Shown in pieces: positions 44,501 through 56,541 of a stretch of 64,000 nucleotides of DNA. The stretch is from positions 438,499-502,498 of the forward strand of contig NW_003314323.1 in assembly GCF_000143415.4 (NCBI RefSeq), given 5' to 3'. The DNA comes from Selaginella moellendorffii (taxonomy: Eukaryota > Streptophyta > Lycopodiopsida > Selaginellales > Selaginellaceae). Both the position numbers and the translations under genes were made by a program. The notes under the pieces are model-generated. The model was not told the origin of the DNA. It saw only the letters and a program-made list of their open reading frames with translations, and searched no databases. Numbering within the stretch: position 1 is the first letter of the stretch; each line of letters opens with the position of its first letter.

Positions 44501-47500
44501 GCTTTCTGAATTATGTGAGACACGATAAAGCGGAGGTTGATATTCTTTTCGAAATGCTGTCCATATTTTTGGTCCGAACTCGTGTTGATTATACCTTCTT
44601 GAAAGAATTCTACATGATCGAGGTGAGGTTTTTAACTTGATATGTTCTTCTCAAATTCTTTTCATCAGGTCGGTGAAGGATATACACCCCAGGAGAAAAA
44701 AGCTGTTCTGCAACGTTTTCTTCAAATATTCCAGTCGAAGTCGTTGAAGCAAGAGTCCTTGGTGGTCGCCATGCAAATGCTTATTCTTCCCATGCTAACT
44801 CATTCGTTTCAAAACAATCAAAGTGCCGACGTTGTCGACCAGCCTATCATCAAGACTATTGTGGACAAGCTGTTGGATCCTCCCGAAGAGGTACTTGTTC
44901 TGTGTGAAAGCACTAATGTCAGTGGGAATCGCATTTCAGGTCAGCGCTGAATACGATGAGCCTCTTAGGATAGAACTCCTGCAGCTGGCGACGTTGTTGC
45001 TGAAGTATCTCCCCCACGAACTCGTGACACATCGCAAGGAACTTATCAAGTTTGGCTGGAATCATTTAAAGCGCGAAGACAGTGCAAGCAAGCAATGGGC
45101 TTTTGTGAATGTTTGCCGTTTTCTCGATGCATATCAGGCTCCAGAAAAGATTATCCTTCAGGTACATCACAAGATTGTAAGATTATGCATCGTTTGAACT
45201 GTCTATTCAGGTTTTTGTTGCACTATTGCGGACCTGCCAACCGGAGAACAGAAATTTGGCAAGACAGGCGCTTGATATTTTGATGCCAGCTCTTCCTCGC
45301 AGACTTCCCTTGGGTGAACAGAAGATACCTATATGGATACGTTACACTAAGAAGATTCTTGTTGAGGAAGGCCACTCGGTACCAAATCTTATTCACATCT
45401 TCCAGCTAATAGTTCGACACTCGGACCTGTTCTACACTTGCCGGGCGCAGTTTGTACCTCAGATGGTGAACTCCCTGAGCCGCCTTGGGCTCCCTGGAAA
45501 TCTTCCGATGGAAAACCGCAGGCTGGCTATTGACCTTGCTGGACTCGTGGTATCATGGGAAAAACGACGGCAGGGAGAAGCAAAGGCGGTTATGGAAGGA
45601 GATCAACCTTTATCTACAGATGGTGCGTCATTCTCGTTAACAGCTACGGACGTAGGAGTTGGCTCAAAGAGACCACCGGAACTACTGTCTTCGGACGAGA
45701 CCAAGAGAGTAAAGAGCGAGCCATCACTTTCTGGGATGTCACCTGGTCTGGGATCAAGTACTCCTTCGATACCAAACGTTGGCACGCCAAATTCAATGGG
45801 TCAGCCGGATGAGGAGTTTAAGCCGAACGCTGCAATGGAAGAAATGATCATCAACTTCTTGATAAGGGTAACCAGCTGCATTCTATTGCTTGGTTCTTAG
45901 CCTTCTTTATATCTACCAGGTGTCGCTGGTGATGGATCCGAAGGATAAGGAAATGGCAGCGATGTATAAGCAAGCATTGGACCTCCTTACGCAAGCACTG
46001 GAAGTGTGGCCTGGTGCAAATGTGAAGTTTAACTACCTGGAGAAGTTACTGAGCAGCGCTTTACCTCAGACCACAAAGGATCCGTCTACCGCTCTTGTGC
46101 AAGGACTTGATGTGATGAGTAAAGTCTTGGAAAAGCAGCCTCAACTTTTTATTCGGAACAACGTACAACAGATCATTCAAGTAAGACATATCGCGTTGCT
46201 CCTTTACGCTCTAACGTATAAAATTTTGAAGGTTTTGGATCCGTCCTTCAATAGCAAACTCGCTGATGTTGGAAGGTCAATCTGTAATGTTTTGAAGCTG
46301 GTGTTCAACGCCTTCCCCTCTGATTCCCTCAGTAACCCACAAGATGTGAGGCTTCTGCATCAGAAGGTGGAAGAGCTGCTACAAAAGCACTTACAAGCTG
46401 TAACTGCGACCCCGTCTACTCTTGAACCTCGTTCCGCAAACGTTACTATCAGTTTCTTATTGGCATTGCTCAATACGCTCAGTGAAGGAAACCGAAGTTA
46501 CTTGGACCGCTACTTGACTCACATAGTTCGCGTGTTTCAACGTCTCGCACGGGACATGACCAACAGCTCGGGTGCACTTGCCCGACAGGTTGAAATTGAT
46601 TAAATTTTCTATGTTTTCTAAACAGATCTTACAGGGTCATCGAGTCGATCAAGAGGCTGCGGCAGGCATGAACGTCAGCAACGTTCGCTCTCTTTTAAAG
46701 CTTATCAGTGGCAGAGTTCTGCTAGTACCTGAGTGCAAACGACTTTGCTCACAGACGATTCATATGATTCTGTCTGAGAAAGGAACGGATCCAAGCGTAC
46801 TTCTTACCATCCTCGACGTTATTATTGAGTGGATAGAGAACGACTTTCGAGCCTCTGGTTCCGGTGCGTCCGTGGGGGTGTTGAACACGAAGGATGTCCT
46901 GACTTTCCTACAGCGTCTTGCTCAAGCCGAGAAAAATATGACTGGTTCTGCTTTAGACGAATGGGATTCGAAGTTTTTAGCGTTGCTATATCGGTTATGT
47001 TCGGACGCATCCAAGTAAGAGGTTTCCTTGCCGTGTTTGATAAAAATGCTAACTAACATACAATTTGTGCAGGTATCCACTGTCTGTGAGGCACGAGATT
47101 TTCGTAAAAGTTGAGAAGCAGTTTTTATTGGGACTAAGGGCCAGAGATCCGGACATGCGGCAGAAATTTTTCTTACTCTACCACGAATCTATTGCGAAGA
47201 CGCTTTTCACACGCTTGCAGTACATTATTCAAAATCAGGAATGGGAAGCATTAAGCGACGTGTTCTGGCTAAAGCAAGGCTTGGACCTTCTACTGGCTAT
47301 TCTTGTGGAGAACGATCCAATCACGCTTGCTCCCAATGCCGCACAAGTACCTCCGCTTATGCCGTCGGGAGGAGTTCCCGACAGGCCTGGAATGCAGCAA
47401 CAGGCTGACACACCAGATGAAGCGCCTCTCTCTTTTATAGGCATCGTGAACAAGCATGCAAAGTTTTTGACGGAGAATAAACTTCAGGTTCGATATGAAT

Positions 47501-50500
47501 TTCTAAGTTTTCGTCGACATCTTACTTGTTTATGGTTTTAGGTGGAGGATCTTATTGTCTCTTTACGGGAACTTGCAAATACCGATTCACATGTGGCGTA
47601 TCATATGTGGGTTCTGGTCTTCCCGATAGTCTGGGCCACGTTGCTGAAGGACGAGCAAGTGATGCTAGCAAAGCCTATGATTACTTTTCTCTCCAAAGAC
47701 TACCATAGCAAGCAGCTGGATAAGAGGCCAAACGTGATACAGGCACTGTTGGAAGGGCTGTCTTTGAGTCAACCGCAGCCAAAGATTCCAAGCGAGCTTA
47801 TCAGATTCTTGGGAAAGACGTACAACGCGTGGCATATTGCGATATCTTTGCTCGAGAGTCACGTCATGTTGTTCCCGACAGAATCTCGCTGCTTCGACGC
47901 TTTGGCTGAACTCTACAGAATGCTCGACGAAGAAGACGTTCGTTATGGCTTGTGGAAAAGGCGGACGATTACCAACGACACCAAAGCGGGATTATCTCTA
48001 GTTCAGCATGGGTTGTGGCAGAGGGCACAGGATCTCTTTTACCAGGCTATGAGCAAGGCAACTCAGGGATCTTACAGCAATTCCGTCTCCAAAGCTGAGA
48101 TGTGTCTCTGGGAGGAGCAGTGGATATCCTGCGCTCGGAGACTTAATCAGTGGGACATCCTCGCAGACTTTGGTAAAAGTGTTGAGAACTACGAGATTCT
48201 CCTCGACTGCCTTTGGAAGTCTCCAGATTGGGCGCATCTTAAAGACGTTTTGCCGAAGGCGCAGGTGGAAGAAACACCTAAGCTGCGGATGGTTCAAACT
48301 TATGTCGCACTTCATGAAGGCAGCATGAACGGTGTGACTGAGGCGGATATGAGAGTCGTTCAGGGTGTGGATCTTGCACTCCAGAACTGGTGGCAATTAC
48401 CTGAGATGTCAGTTCAGTCGCACGTTCCACTATTACAGCAGTTTCAGCAACTGGTCGAGCTCCAGGAATCAACAAGAATACTACTAGAACTGGGAAACGC
48501 AAACAAGCAACAACCGGCAGGGTCCGGACAGCTGCAAGGAGGTGCAGGCATGTATGCGGATCTTAAAGACATTTTAGAAACTTGGAGGCTCAGGATTCCG
48601 AACGATTGGGACGAGTTAACGGTCTGGAATGATTTGATGATATGGAGGAATCACATGTACAATCTTGTGATCAACGCGTTCAAGGCGCTGCAAGAGACAA
48701 ATCCGCAGTTACACCAGCTTGGTTTCAGAGACAAAGCTTGGAGCGTCAACAAACTTGCATACGTTGCTCGGAAACAAGGTTTGCACGAAGTCTGCGTTAC
48801 TGTTTTGAACAAAATGTACGGCTTCCTTACTATGGAAGTTCAGGTCGGTATTTTTCTTATCGCTGTTGTAGCATTTATAGTATGGCATCTTCTCATGCAG
48901 GAAGCGTTCGTTAAAATAAGAGAACAAGCGAAGGCATACCTTGACATGAAAGGCGAACTAATCACTGGACTTAATCTGATCAACACAACGAATTTGGAGT
49001 ATTTTCCGAATCAACACAAGGCTGAAATCTTCCGCTTGAAAGGAGAGTTTTTGCAGAAGATGAATGACAGTGAAACCGCCAACCAGGTTTTCTCTACGGC
49101 CATTTCTTTGTTCAAGCATCTTCCAAAGGGATGGATAAGCTGGGGAAATCATTGCGATCAGGTTAGTTAGGAGCGTGATTTTGTGCTAGGACCCAGCTCA
49201 CTGAGAAATCCGTTTGCAGGTTTACAAAGAAACCGGCGAAGACTTGTGGCTGGAGTACGCAGTGAGCTGTTTCTTGCAAGGTATCAAGTATGGAAGCTCG
49301 TATGGTCGGAGCTATCTTGCCAGGGTGCTTTATCTGCTGAGCTTCGATAACCAAAATGGAACCGTCGGTAAAGCATTCGAAAAGTACGGGGACCAGATAA
49401 CTCACTGGGTCTGGATTCCGTGGATACCTCAGCTTCTACTTTCTCTGGAGAGACCCGAGGCATTGCATTGCAAGAATGTTCTGTCGAAGCTGGTCGCACT
49501 TTTTCCGCAGGTGAGTTTAGTAATTGCCCTTCGATTATTTGGGAACTTATTGTTATGCCCTTTCGGATTGCAGGCCTTGTACTATTGGCTTCGGACTCAT
49601 CTCTTGGAACGTAGAGACATTGCGACGAAGTCGGATGCTGTGAAAGGGTCACAAACACGTGCTCAGGCTGCTGTAGCTGCGGTTGCTGCTAATCCGGACG
49701 CGTCTGGTACTACTACTAATTCTGAAGGCCCCCAAGGCTCGCAGACCCCCGCGCCGCAACCTCAAAATGGAAGTGCTGATACGACACCGCAAGAAGCTGG
49801 AGGGTCCGACGGTAATGCAACTGCGTCTGCAGATACTTCACAGTCAACAAACGCCGCTGACCAGCTTGCCATGCTACGTCGAAGCCACTGGGCCACGGCT
49901 GTCAGCTCATTTGAAGCTGCAAGGGAGATCATGGACATGCTGAGGCTAAAACACAACAATCTCGCGGCGGAGATGGAGGTACATGATATTTACCCTGCTT
50001 CATTTGTTACCGGCATCGTTGTTTCCAGGTTATGTTAACCGAAGTCGGAGCACGTTTTGTTCCTTTGCCAGAGGAAAGATTGCTAGCAGTTGTTCACGCC
50101 TTGCTTCATCGCTGCTACAAATTTCCCACTGCGACCACCTCTGAAGTCCCTCCGTCCCTGAAGAAAGAGCTTGCTGGCGTTTGCAAAGCTTGCTTTTCGT
50201 CTGATACCGTGGCAAAGCACACGGACTTCGTCAACGAGTACAAAAGAGGTTTTGAACGCGACCTTGATCCAGAAAGCACAGGAACATTTCCGGCCACTCT
50301 AGCCGAGCTGACTGACCGCTTGAAACATTGGAAGAGTGTCCTCCAGTCCAATGTTGAGGATAGACTTCCAGCGGTATTGAAGCTTGAGGAAGAGAGCAGA
50401 CAACTTAGGGAGTTCCACGTCTTGGACATTGAAGTTCCAGGACAGTATTTCAACGATAAGGTAAGCTAGCAGAGCTTGTGTATGTTTTTCTACTGATAAT

Positions 50501-51925
50501 TTGGCTTCTTTAACCTGCAGGAAGTAGCACCTGATCATACAGTGAAGCTAGACAGGATTGGAGCGGACGTTCCGATTGTTCGTAGACATGGAAGCAGTCA
50601 CCGAAGGCTAACTATGATCGGAAGTGACGGCTCTCAGCGACATTTCCTAGTGCAGACGTCTCTGACCCCGAGCGCGAGAAGCGACGAGCGGATGGTGCAG
50701 CTATTCCGGGTTTTAAATCGACTCTTTGACAAGCACAAAGAGTCAAGGCGCAGGCATCTGGCATTTCATACGCCCATCATCGTCCCTGTTTGGCCTCAGG
50801 TATGTTTTCAATCCCTATATATATATAGCTAAACTAAGATTCCATATTTTTATCGCTAAACTAAGATTCTTCAGCAGGTCCGATTGGTGGAGGAGGATCT
50901 TATGTACAGCACCTTCGGTGAGGTGTATGAGATCAACTGTGCGAGATATGGACGCGAAGCCGATGTTCCTATCACGCATTTCAAGGAGCACTTGAACCAG
51001 ACCATCACAGGACAGATGAGCCCAGAAGCCGTGCTGGAGCTTCGGCTAAACACGTACAATGAGATCATCACCTCGCTTGTCAACGAGAACGTCTTCTCGC
51101 AGTTTATGTACAAGACACTTCCGAGCTCCAACCATCTGTGGACGTTCAAGAAGCAGTTTGCTGTGCAGTTGGCCTTGTCTGGCTTCATGTCCTACATGCT
51201 GCAAATAGGTGGCCGGTCTCCAAACAAGATCCTATTTGCAAAGAACACGGGCAAGGTTTTCCAGAATGACTTCCATCCCGGTATGCTCTCTTGCTCTTCT
51301 GGATCCTCTTGTGAGTTGTTTATTCCTTACAGCCTACGACATCAATGGCATGATCGAGTTTGCTGAGCCGGTTCCATTCAGGCTCACTCGCAACCTGCAG
51401 ACTTTCTTTACTCCCTTTGGAGTCGAGGGCCTTTTCGTGTCCGCAATGTGTGCGGCAGCACAGTCGGTGACAGCACCCAAGGTCAGCAGAGAAACAGCCT
51501 CTTTCGTTTTTCATTCCAACTGACGAGCTTTTGTATCGCTGCAGAACCAACACCTTCAAAACCACTTGGCGATGTTCTTCAGGGACGAACTTATTTCCTG
51601 GTCGTGGCGCCGTCCACCGGGAATGCCCAACGCCGCTGTGGGTGGCATCTCCCCCACGGAGCTCAAGCAGAAGGTGACCGCAAACGTGGACCAGGTGCTC
51701 GCTCGCGTCAAGGGCATCGCTCCACAAACATACCCCGAAGAGGTAAGTGAGCGACAGCAGTCCTTGTGTTTGTGGAAGCTCACAGCGGTTTGTTTTGTTT
51801 CCCAGGACGACAATTCCAGCGAGCCACCTGTGTCTGTGCAAGCAGCAGTGGCAGAGCTTGTGGAAGCAGCGTTGCGGCCAAAGAACTTGTGTATGATGGA
51901 TCCTACTTGGCATCCCTGGTTCTAA
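38569..51925 (+). CDS. TRRAP: TRRAP/Tra1-like PIKK pseudokinase
   Basis: This very large gene fills 13.4 kb with several dozen exons and introns of about 45-60 bp. Exon 1 is 38569-38626 and exon 2 38680-39056; the last exon ends at TAA 51923-51925. Estimated length is about 3600-3700 aa. TRRAP/Tra1 is the activator-binding scaffold of SAGA and NuA4-type histone acetyltransferase complexes. The order fits: HEAT-like helices from NFEQHASKFLDP on, the typical SRNVHDPSLPL..QTT..RLMLNLVE; the FAT region with RYGLWKRRTITNDTKAGLSLVQHG (about 48 kb); the PI3K-like domain (about 50.6-51.7 kb); and a FATC end LCMMDPTWHPWF. The kinase-like domain lacks the catalytic HxD/DFG residues (it has NDFHPAYDINGMIEFAEPVPF), as in all TRRAP proteins, so it is a pseudokinase. 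All exon joins that I tested are in frame, so it is likely functional. A 12-residue Ala stretch lies at about 39180-39216. Confidence 0.95.
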
Positions 51926-52092
51926 GCGAATTCTACATAGATTTTCACTTGTATATGCTCACATCCTCCGTGTTGTCTAATCTAATTCCATGTGCTAATC
52001 ATATCCTGCAAAAAAAAAAACAAAATGTTTTCGTTTTTACGTTCCTACATAACGAATTCTGGATACAAAAGTTGTAGTACTACAACGTGCTG

Positions 52093-52980
52093 TTACAAAG
52101 TTTTTTGCTTCTTTTCAATAGGACCAGTATTCTCCACAACCCACGGGTGACGGAGTACCTCCTCCACCGTTAGCCTTTGCTCTGGATTGACCTTCAACAT
52201 CCCCAAGATGAGCTCCCTCGCCTCTTTGGACACACCCCCGCCCCACTTCAATGCCCGTTCCACCTCTGCATCCCCAGCACTTTTGAGAAAGCATTCCACA
52301 TCAAAAACATCAGAGAACACCCCCCACCCAGTGACAAGCTCGTACGCAATCAACCCTAGCCCCCACAAGTCCACAGCTTTGGTGTAGTAAAACGGCCAGC
52401 CATCCTTGCCAGCCCTGAGCACATCCGGGGATATGTATCCATTGGTGCCACAGTTCTCGTGCATGTCCTCAGCCACGTCTGTGGCGAGCCCAAAGTCAGC
52501 CAGCTTCACCTCATAAGGTGGCAACAGCCTGGTGAGCAAAACGTTGTCCAGCTTCACGTCCCTGTGCACCACTCCGAGCGAGTGCACCCGTCCTAGTGCC
52601 TCAGCCAGGCTCTTGATCACAAACGCTGCCTCTTGCTCCTCCATCTTCCCGCCAGCTTTATGAAGCCTCTCGCTCAGCGTGCATGAGCCTAGCTCCAAAA
52701 TTAGGGTTCCCCACCATCGGCCACCTTTGAACTTGCGATCCTCCTCCAGCACCACGTCGTAGAGCTGTATTGTCCCTTGGCAGCCGGCTAGCTTGAGCAT
52801 GACCCGGAGCTCCCTCTGTGCCGTCTCTGGTAGTGACTTTGCAGCTAAGAGCTTGCTCCCCATGACCAGGTGGACCGTGCCTTGCCCTCCACTCCCAAGC
52901 TCCATAACCACTCGATAGAGCTTCTTCAATGCTGGCAGTTCCACAACTTTGCCACTCTCGACTTCCCTCCAAATTGTCAT
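52093..52980 (-). CDS. Serine/threonine protein kinase (CDPK/PEPC-kinase-like)
   Basis: This intronless 295-aa protein consists of little more than a kinase domain. It has the glycine loop ELGSGGQGTVHLV, Lys48 in LLAAKSL, Glu57 of helix C, the catalytic loop VHRDVKLDNVLL (Asp141, Asn146) and ADFGLA (Asp162). The activation segment GTNGYISPDVL has SPD where most kinases have APE, a conservative change. It ends with the standard WGLGLIAYELVTGWGVF, QRLTVEEVLRHPWV and a short basic tail. No EF hands, membrane segment or regulatory domain is present, so it may resemble the small PEPC-kinase/CDPK-related plant kinases. The target is unknown. It converges with TRRAP, whose stop is 167 bp away. Confidence 0.9.
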   Translation of the reverse strand: MTIWREVESGKVVELPALKKLYRVVMELGSGGQGTVHLVMGSKLLAAKSLPETAQRELRVMLKLAGCQGTIQLYDVVLEEDRKFKGGRWWGTLILELGSCTLSERLHKAGGKMEEQEAAFVIKSLAEALGRVHSLGVVHRDVKLDNVLLTRLLPPYEVKLADFGLATDVAEDMHENCGTNGYISPDVLRAGKDGWPFYYTKAVDLWGLGLIAYELVTGWGVFSDVFDVECFLKSAGDAEVERALKWGGGVSKEARELILGMLKVNPEQRLTVEEVLRHPWVVENTGPIEKKQKTL

Positions 52981-53057
52981 GAGCGGTCACAAAGCCCTAA
53001 ACCCTTTAGATAAGTTTATATATTAAAAAGGCAATCTCTTTCTTAGTCTCAAAGAGT

Positions 53058-54338
53058 TCAAAGAGTGGAAAGCTGTTTCACATTAATGGGGTAACTGTCT
53101 TCCACAGATCCTTCCCAGAATCTGTCCGCCAACTCACCATAGACTCTTGAGCTCGGATGAAACTCGTCCCAGTACACATAACTCGAGGTGTCATCGCAGG
53201 TGGTGACGTTTCTCAGGCAGAAAACGATGGCACCATTCTTGCCGATTCCGCTGCAGCAAGCTTGGTCACCAACCTTGTATCCTGAAGATCAACATATCAT
53301 CTTTTTCTGAAGCTTGCCAAGAAGAAGAAAAATGGTTTACCGTGAGCGGCCGGGTTCCGGACAAGATCAAGAACGTAGTCGAACGAGTTTGCAAAGACAA
53401 TGTGCGACCCGGGAAGAGATGAGCTCCACTTTACGACGCTGGCCTTGAGATCCGCATTGAATCGAGCGGCGGCGTCGTTAAGGAAATCCACGCACTTGCC
53501 CCTCTTGGCAACGTTGTATCGCAGCAAGTTGATGGGACTACAACCCAGAGCCGTGAGAGAAGCAAGGACGAACTTGCGGCCGCCGGATCCATGCAGCCTC
53601 TGGAGTTGCTTGTGGTACTCGGCGAGGAGGAGAGATTGAAAGCGCTCGGGAGTGTATTGGACGGCCAGGGGCGAGGCCGGAAGGAGGTAATAGTTGTTGA
53701 CAAGATCATTGCTGCCCACGGTGATGTAGTAAATCGCTTGGGACGAGAGCTCCCGGGCTCGCTTGGATCCAAGCTTGGCGGTGATGTTGTTGCCCAGAAC
53801 GTTTTGGAAGTGATCGACTTGGGCTGGAAGAGAGAAATGCTGGCCCTGCTTGGACAATGAATTCAATGGTAAATGATAAAAGAAGTTCTTATGAAACTCT
53901 TACAAAGACGAGGCCTGTTGACTCGAGCAATCCAGATCCAGCGGATGCGAAGTTTACACCCTGCAAAACATTGTCATTCGCAGAAACGTATGCTGGAGCT
54001 AGATCAAGTCCCAAGCGCGATGCTGGATATCACCAAATCAAAAGCAAACGAGCGCTCTTTGTAAGTTAGATCAATGACAAAACTTTTGGAAGATCACAAA
54101 AAACATTACCCAAGAAGTCTGGAACAAGCCGTCCATTTGCAAATCTCCCAGTTGGACGCTGGCTCTGATCAAAGTCCTTGCCATAGGGGGGGAAGTTTGC
54201 TTGTGCCAGAGTGATTAGAGCATTGTTGTTTCCAGCATCCACCATGGAGTCTCCAAAAACGAACAACGCTGGAACTTTGGCTTGAGCTTCAGATGTTACC
54301 AGTGATAGCACTATAACCATGGTGGCGATCAAAGCCAT
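53058..54338 (-). CDS. GDSL esterase/lipase (first of tandem pair)
   Basis: Four exons, 54338-54110, 54022-53904, 53845-53341 and 53281-53058, join to 358 aa. It is a secreted SGNH/GDSL hydrolase that would cleave ester bonds in lipids, cutin or cell-wall esters. Residues 1-20 are a signal peptide ([20 protein letters not shown]). Block I is [13 protein letters not shown] with the nucleophilic Ser; block II is [13 protein letters not shown]; block III is [12 protein letters not shown]; block V is YWDEFHPSS with Asp and His of the triad. [15 protein letters not shown] precedes block V. An earlier in-frame stop is not met; the frame ends at TGA 53060-53058. An ATG 66 bp upstream of the chosen start would place residues before the signal peptide. 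Substrate unknown. Confidence 0.93.
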
Positions 54339-54792
54339 AGAAACTTCTAGCCTGACCGTTTTGTAAAACTCTATGGAGGAGCTAAAAACCCATTCACCAA
54401 ACATTCACTCGCTCCGGTTCGAGACCATCTTTTTTATGCTTGGAGCGCTCATATAAATGCCGGGCTATGGAAAAGCGTGTAGATGGAAGCGACCCAAAAA
54501 GAGAAAAAGCTACAAAGAAGCTCAAGAACAACTTGATTTTTCGCTAGAGACTGACAAGGAGGACAAAAATTTCAAGCAAGCACTGTGCTAGAACTAAATG
54601 CTCCGAAAGAGAAGAAAATAATGGCAGCTTTGGCTTCCGTTAGGAAGATGGTCGACTTCTTCCACCAAACCCAGGCAGCATTAAAACTTTCGACGTCTGG
54701 TGGATGGATCTGGCCGTGGAAACATTTATTCCTTGATCTTATTTTTTTGCCTTGAATCGCTGGAACAATATCGCTGGAACAACGTCGCAGCC
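54339..54792. other. Intergenic region between the tandem GDSL genes
   Basis: The promoter of the first GDSL gene and the 3' region of the second share this 450-bp interval. A TATA-like TATAAATG sits at about 54451 on the plus strand (CATTTATA on the minus), and no other gene is seen. Confidence 0.35.
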
Positions 54793-56096
54793 TCAAAGGA
54801 TTTGCTGGATGTTCATGGGATAAATCTCGTCCTTGCCACCGCTCCAAAAGTTTCGAGCCAGGATCTCGTAGATTCTGCTGCTGGGGTGGAACTCGTCCCA
54901 GTAGACATACCTCGACGGGTCTTTGCACGAGGGAACGTCTGGGAGGCAGAAAACAATGGCCCCGTTCTTGCCGATTCCACTGCAGCATGCCTTGTCACCT
55001 TCGTCGAATCCTGTGATCTCGAAACTTTCAAGGAGCGAAAACCAAAAACAAGGAACGAAAACTTCGTCACGTACCATTTGCAAGCGGATTCAAGGCCGCC
55101 TTGTAGACCATGTCGTAGCAATTGCCGTGGAGGAGCTTGATTCCTGGCAAGCTTTCTCTCAGCTCGCTCAGCATGGATTCCACGGCCTTGTTGTACAACT
55201 TTGCTGCATCGTTTGGCTCCGCAGCACACTCGCCTGGCTTCTTGATGAGGTATTTGAGAAGATTGATGGGACTACAGCCGAGTGCCGTGAGTGATGCAAT
55301 CACAAATCTCCTCGCTCCTTCACCATATAATGTCTGGAAGTGAGAACCACGACCTTCAGTGCTGGACAATTTTTTTTGAATCTACCTTGATTTGCTCCCT
55401 GAAAACTACAATGAGGGAGTCTTGGAACTCTTGAGGCGATTGCGTTCTCAGCGGAGCCCCGGGGAGGAGGTAGTAATTGTTAACCAGATCGTTGCTGCCA
55501 ATTGTGATGTAGTAAATGGCTTTGGAGACCATGCGGGAGGCCGATTCCGGGCCGAGTTTCTTCACAAGCCTTGCATGGACTTCCTTGAAGCTCGCAACCT
55601 GCTTTGGAAGCGGAATGTGTTCTCCCTGGAGATAATTGACGATTGAGACAAGAACAAACCAGCAACACAACAAGATCTCACTTACAAACACATTCCCAGA
55701 GGCTGGAAGCAGGCCCGCTCCAGATGATGCAAAATTCAGCCCGTGGTCGATGTTGTCTCCCGCCGAGAGATACGTCTCCGGGAACGGAAGACCAAGGAAT
55801 GATGCTGAAAGCTCGAGAAAACATATAAGCGGCAAACAACAGTGACAGAGAAACTCACCAATGAAGTCTGGGACCAGCCTTCCATTTGCAAATCGACCTG
55901 TTGGCTTGTGCGTGTCGAAGTCTTTGCCGTAAGGTAGAAAATTGGCCTTGGCCAACGATTGGAGGTTGTTGTTGTTCCCTGAATCCACTAAAGAGTCCCC
56001 GAAAACAAAAACTGCCGATACATCGTAGTTTTTAGCCAGTGCCGAGCTACAAGAAAGCAAGAGAAGAAATGAGACGATGCACAGGTATGGAGCCAT
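54793..56096 (-). CDS. GDSL esterase/lipase (second of tandem pair)
   Basis: Five exons, 56096-55859, 55804-55686, 55625-55386, 55333-55075 and 55010-54793, join to 357 aa. The enzyme is a close paralogue of the neighbour: signal peptide MAPYLCIVSFLLLLSCSSALA, block I VFGDSLVDSGNNNN, block II GLNFASSGAGLLP, block [15 protein letters not shown] and block [14 protein letters not shown]. The extra intron at 55334-55385, between FREQIK and TLYGEGARR, is absent from the neighbouring gene (53341-53845 is one exon) but is present at the same place in the GDSL pseudogene at 1.1 kb. So the neighbour lost it or this lineage gained it. Role and substrate unknown. Confidence 0.93.
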
Positions 56097-56541
56097 CGTC
56101 TCTTCTTCAGCCCGACTGCGATCCTACAAAAAGCAGCTACTGTCAAATGCAAGAGGTCTAGACTTCTAGTTAAGACAAACGCCCCAACTGTCCTCCAGAA
56201 GCTTTATAGACTTTGTGCAGAATCTTGAACTTTGAGAGCTCACCTTACTCTGTATGAAACAGCTGTGAACCATCAAGGCCCTTTTGCCCGAGTGGTCATC
56301 CCCACCTCGTTGCTGATGCTGCTGTGGTTGTGGAAAAGCTGCAACAAAGAAGCGTCGCATGAGTTAGCCAAGTTGAAAGGTCACCTTTTTTAGTTTAAGT
56401 GCTCTTGTTAATCCACGTAAAGTGAGTACGAATATCTGAAACGGGGTAAATGATATTTTTGCTATAAACATTGTCTCTCTGCAACGACAACTGAATTAAA
56501 TAGTGTAAAAACAGTTCAACAATTGCGGTAGGAAGAACTTT
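56097..56541. other. Intergenic region, GDSL promoter side
   Basis: About 450 bp between the second GDSL gene and the SCL gene, which are both on the minus strand. It should hold the GDSL promoter and the SCL 3' UTR. No further gene or repeat is visible. Confidence 0.35.
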
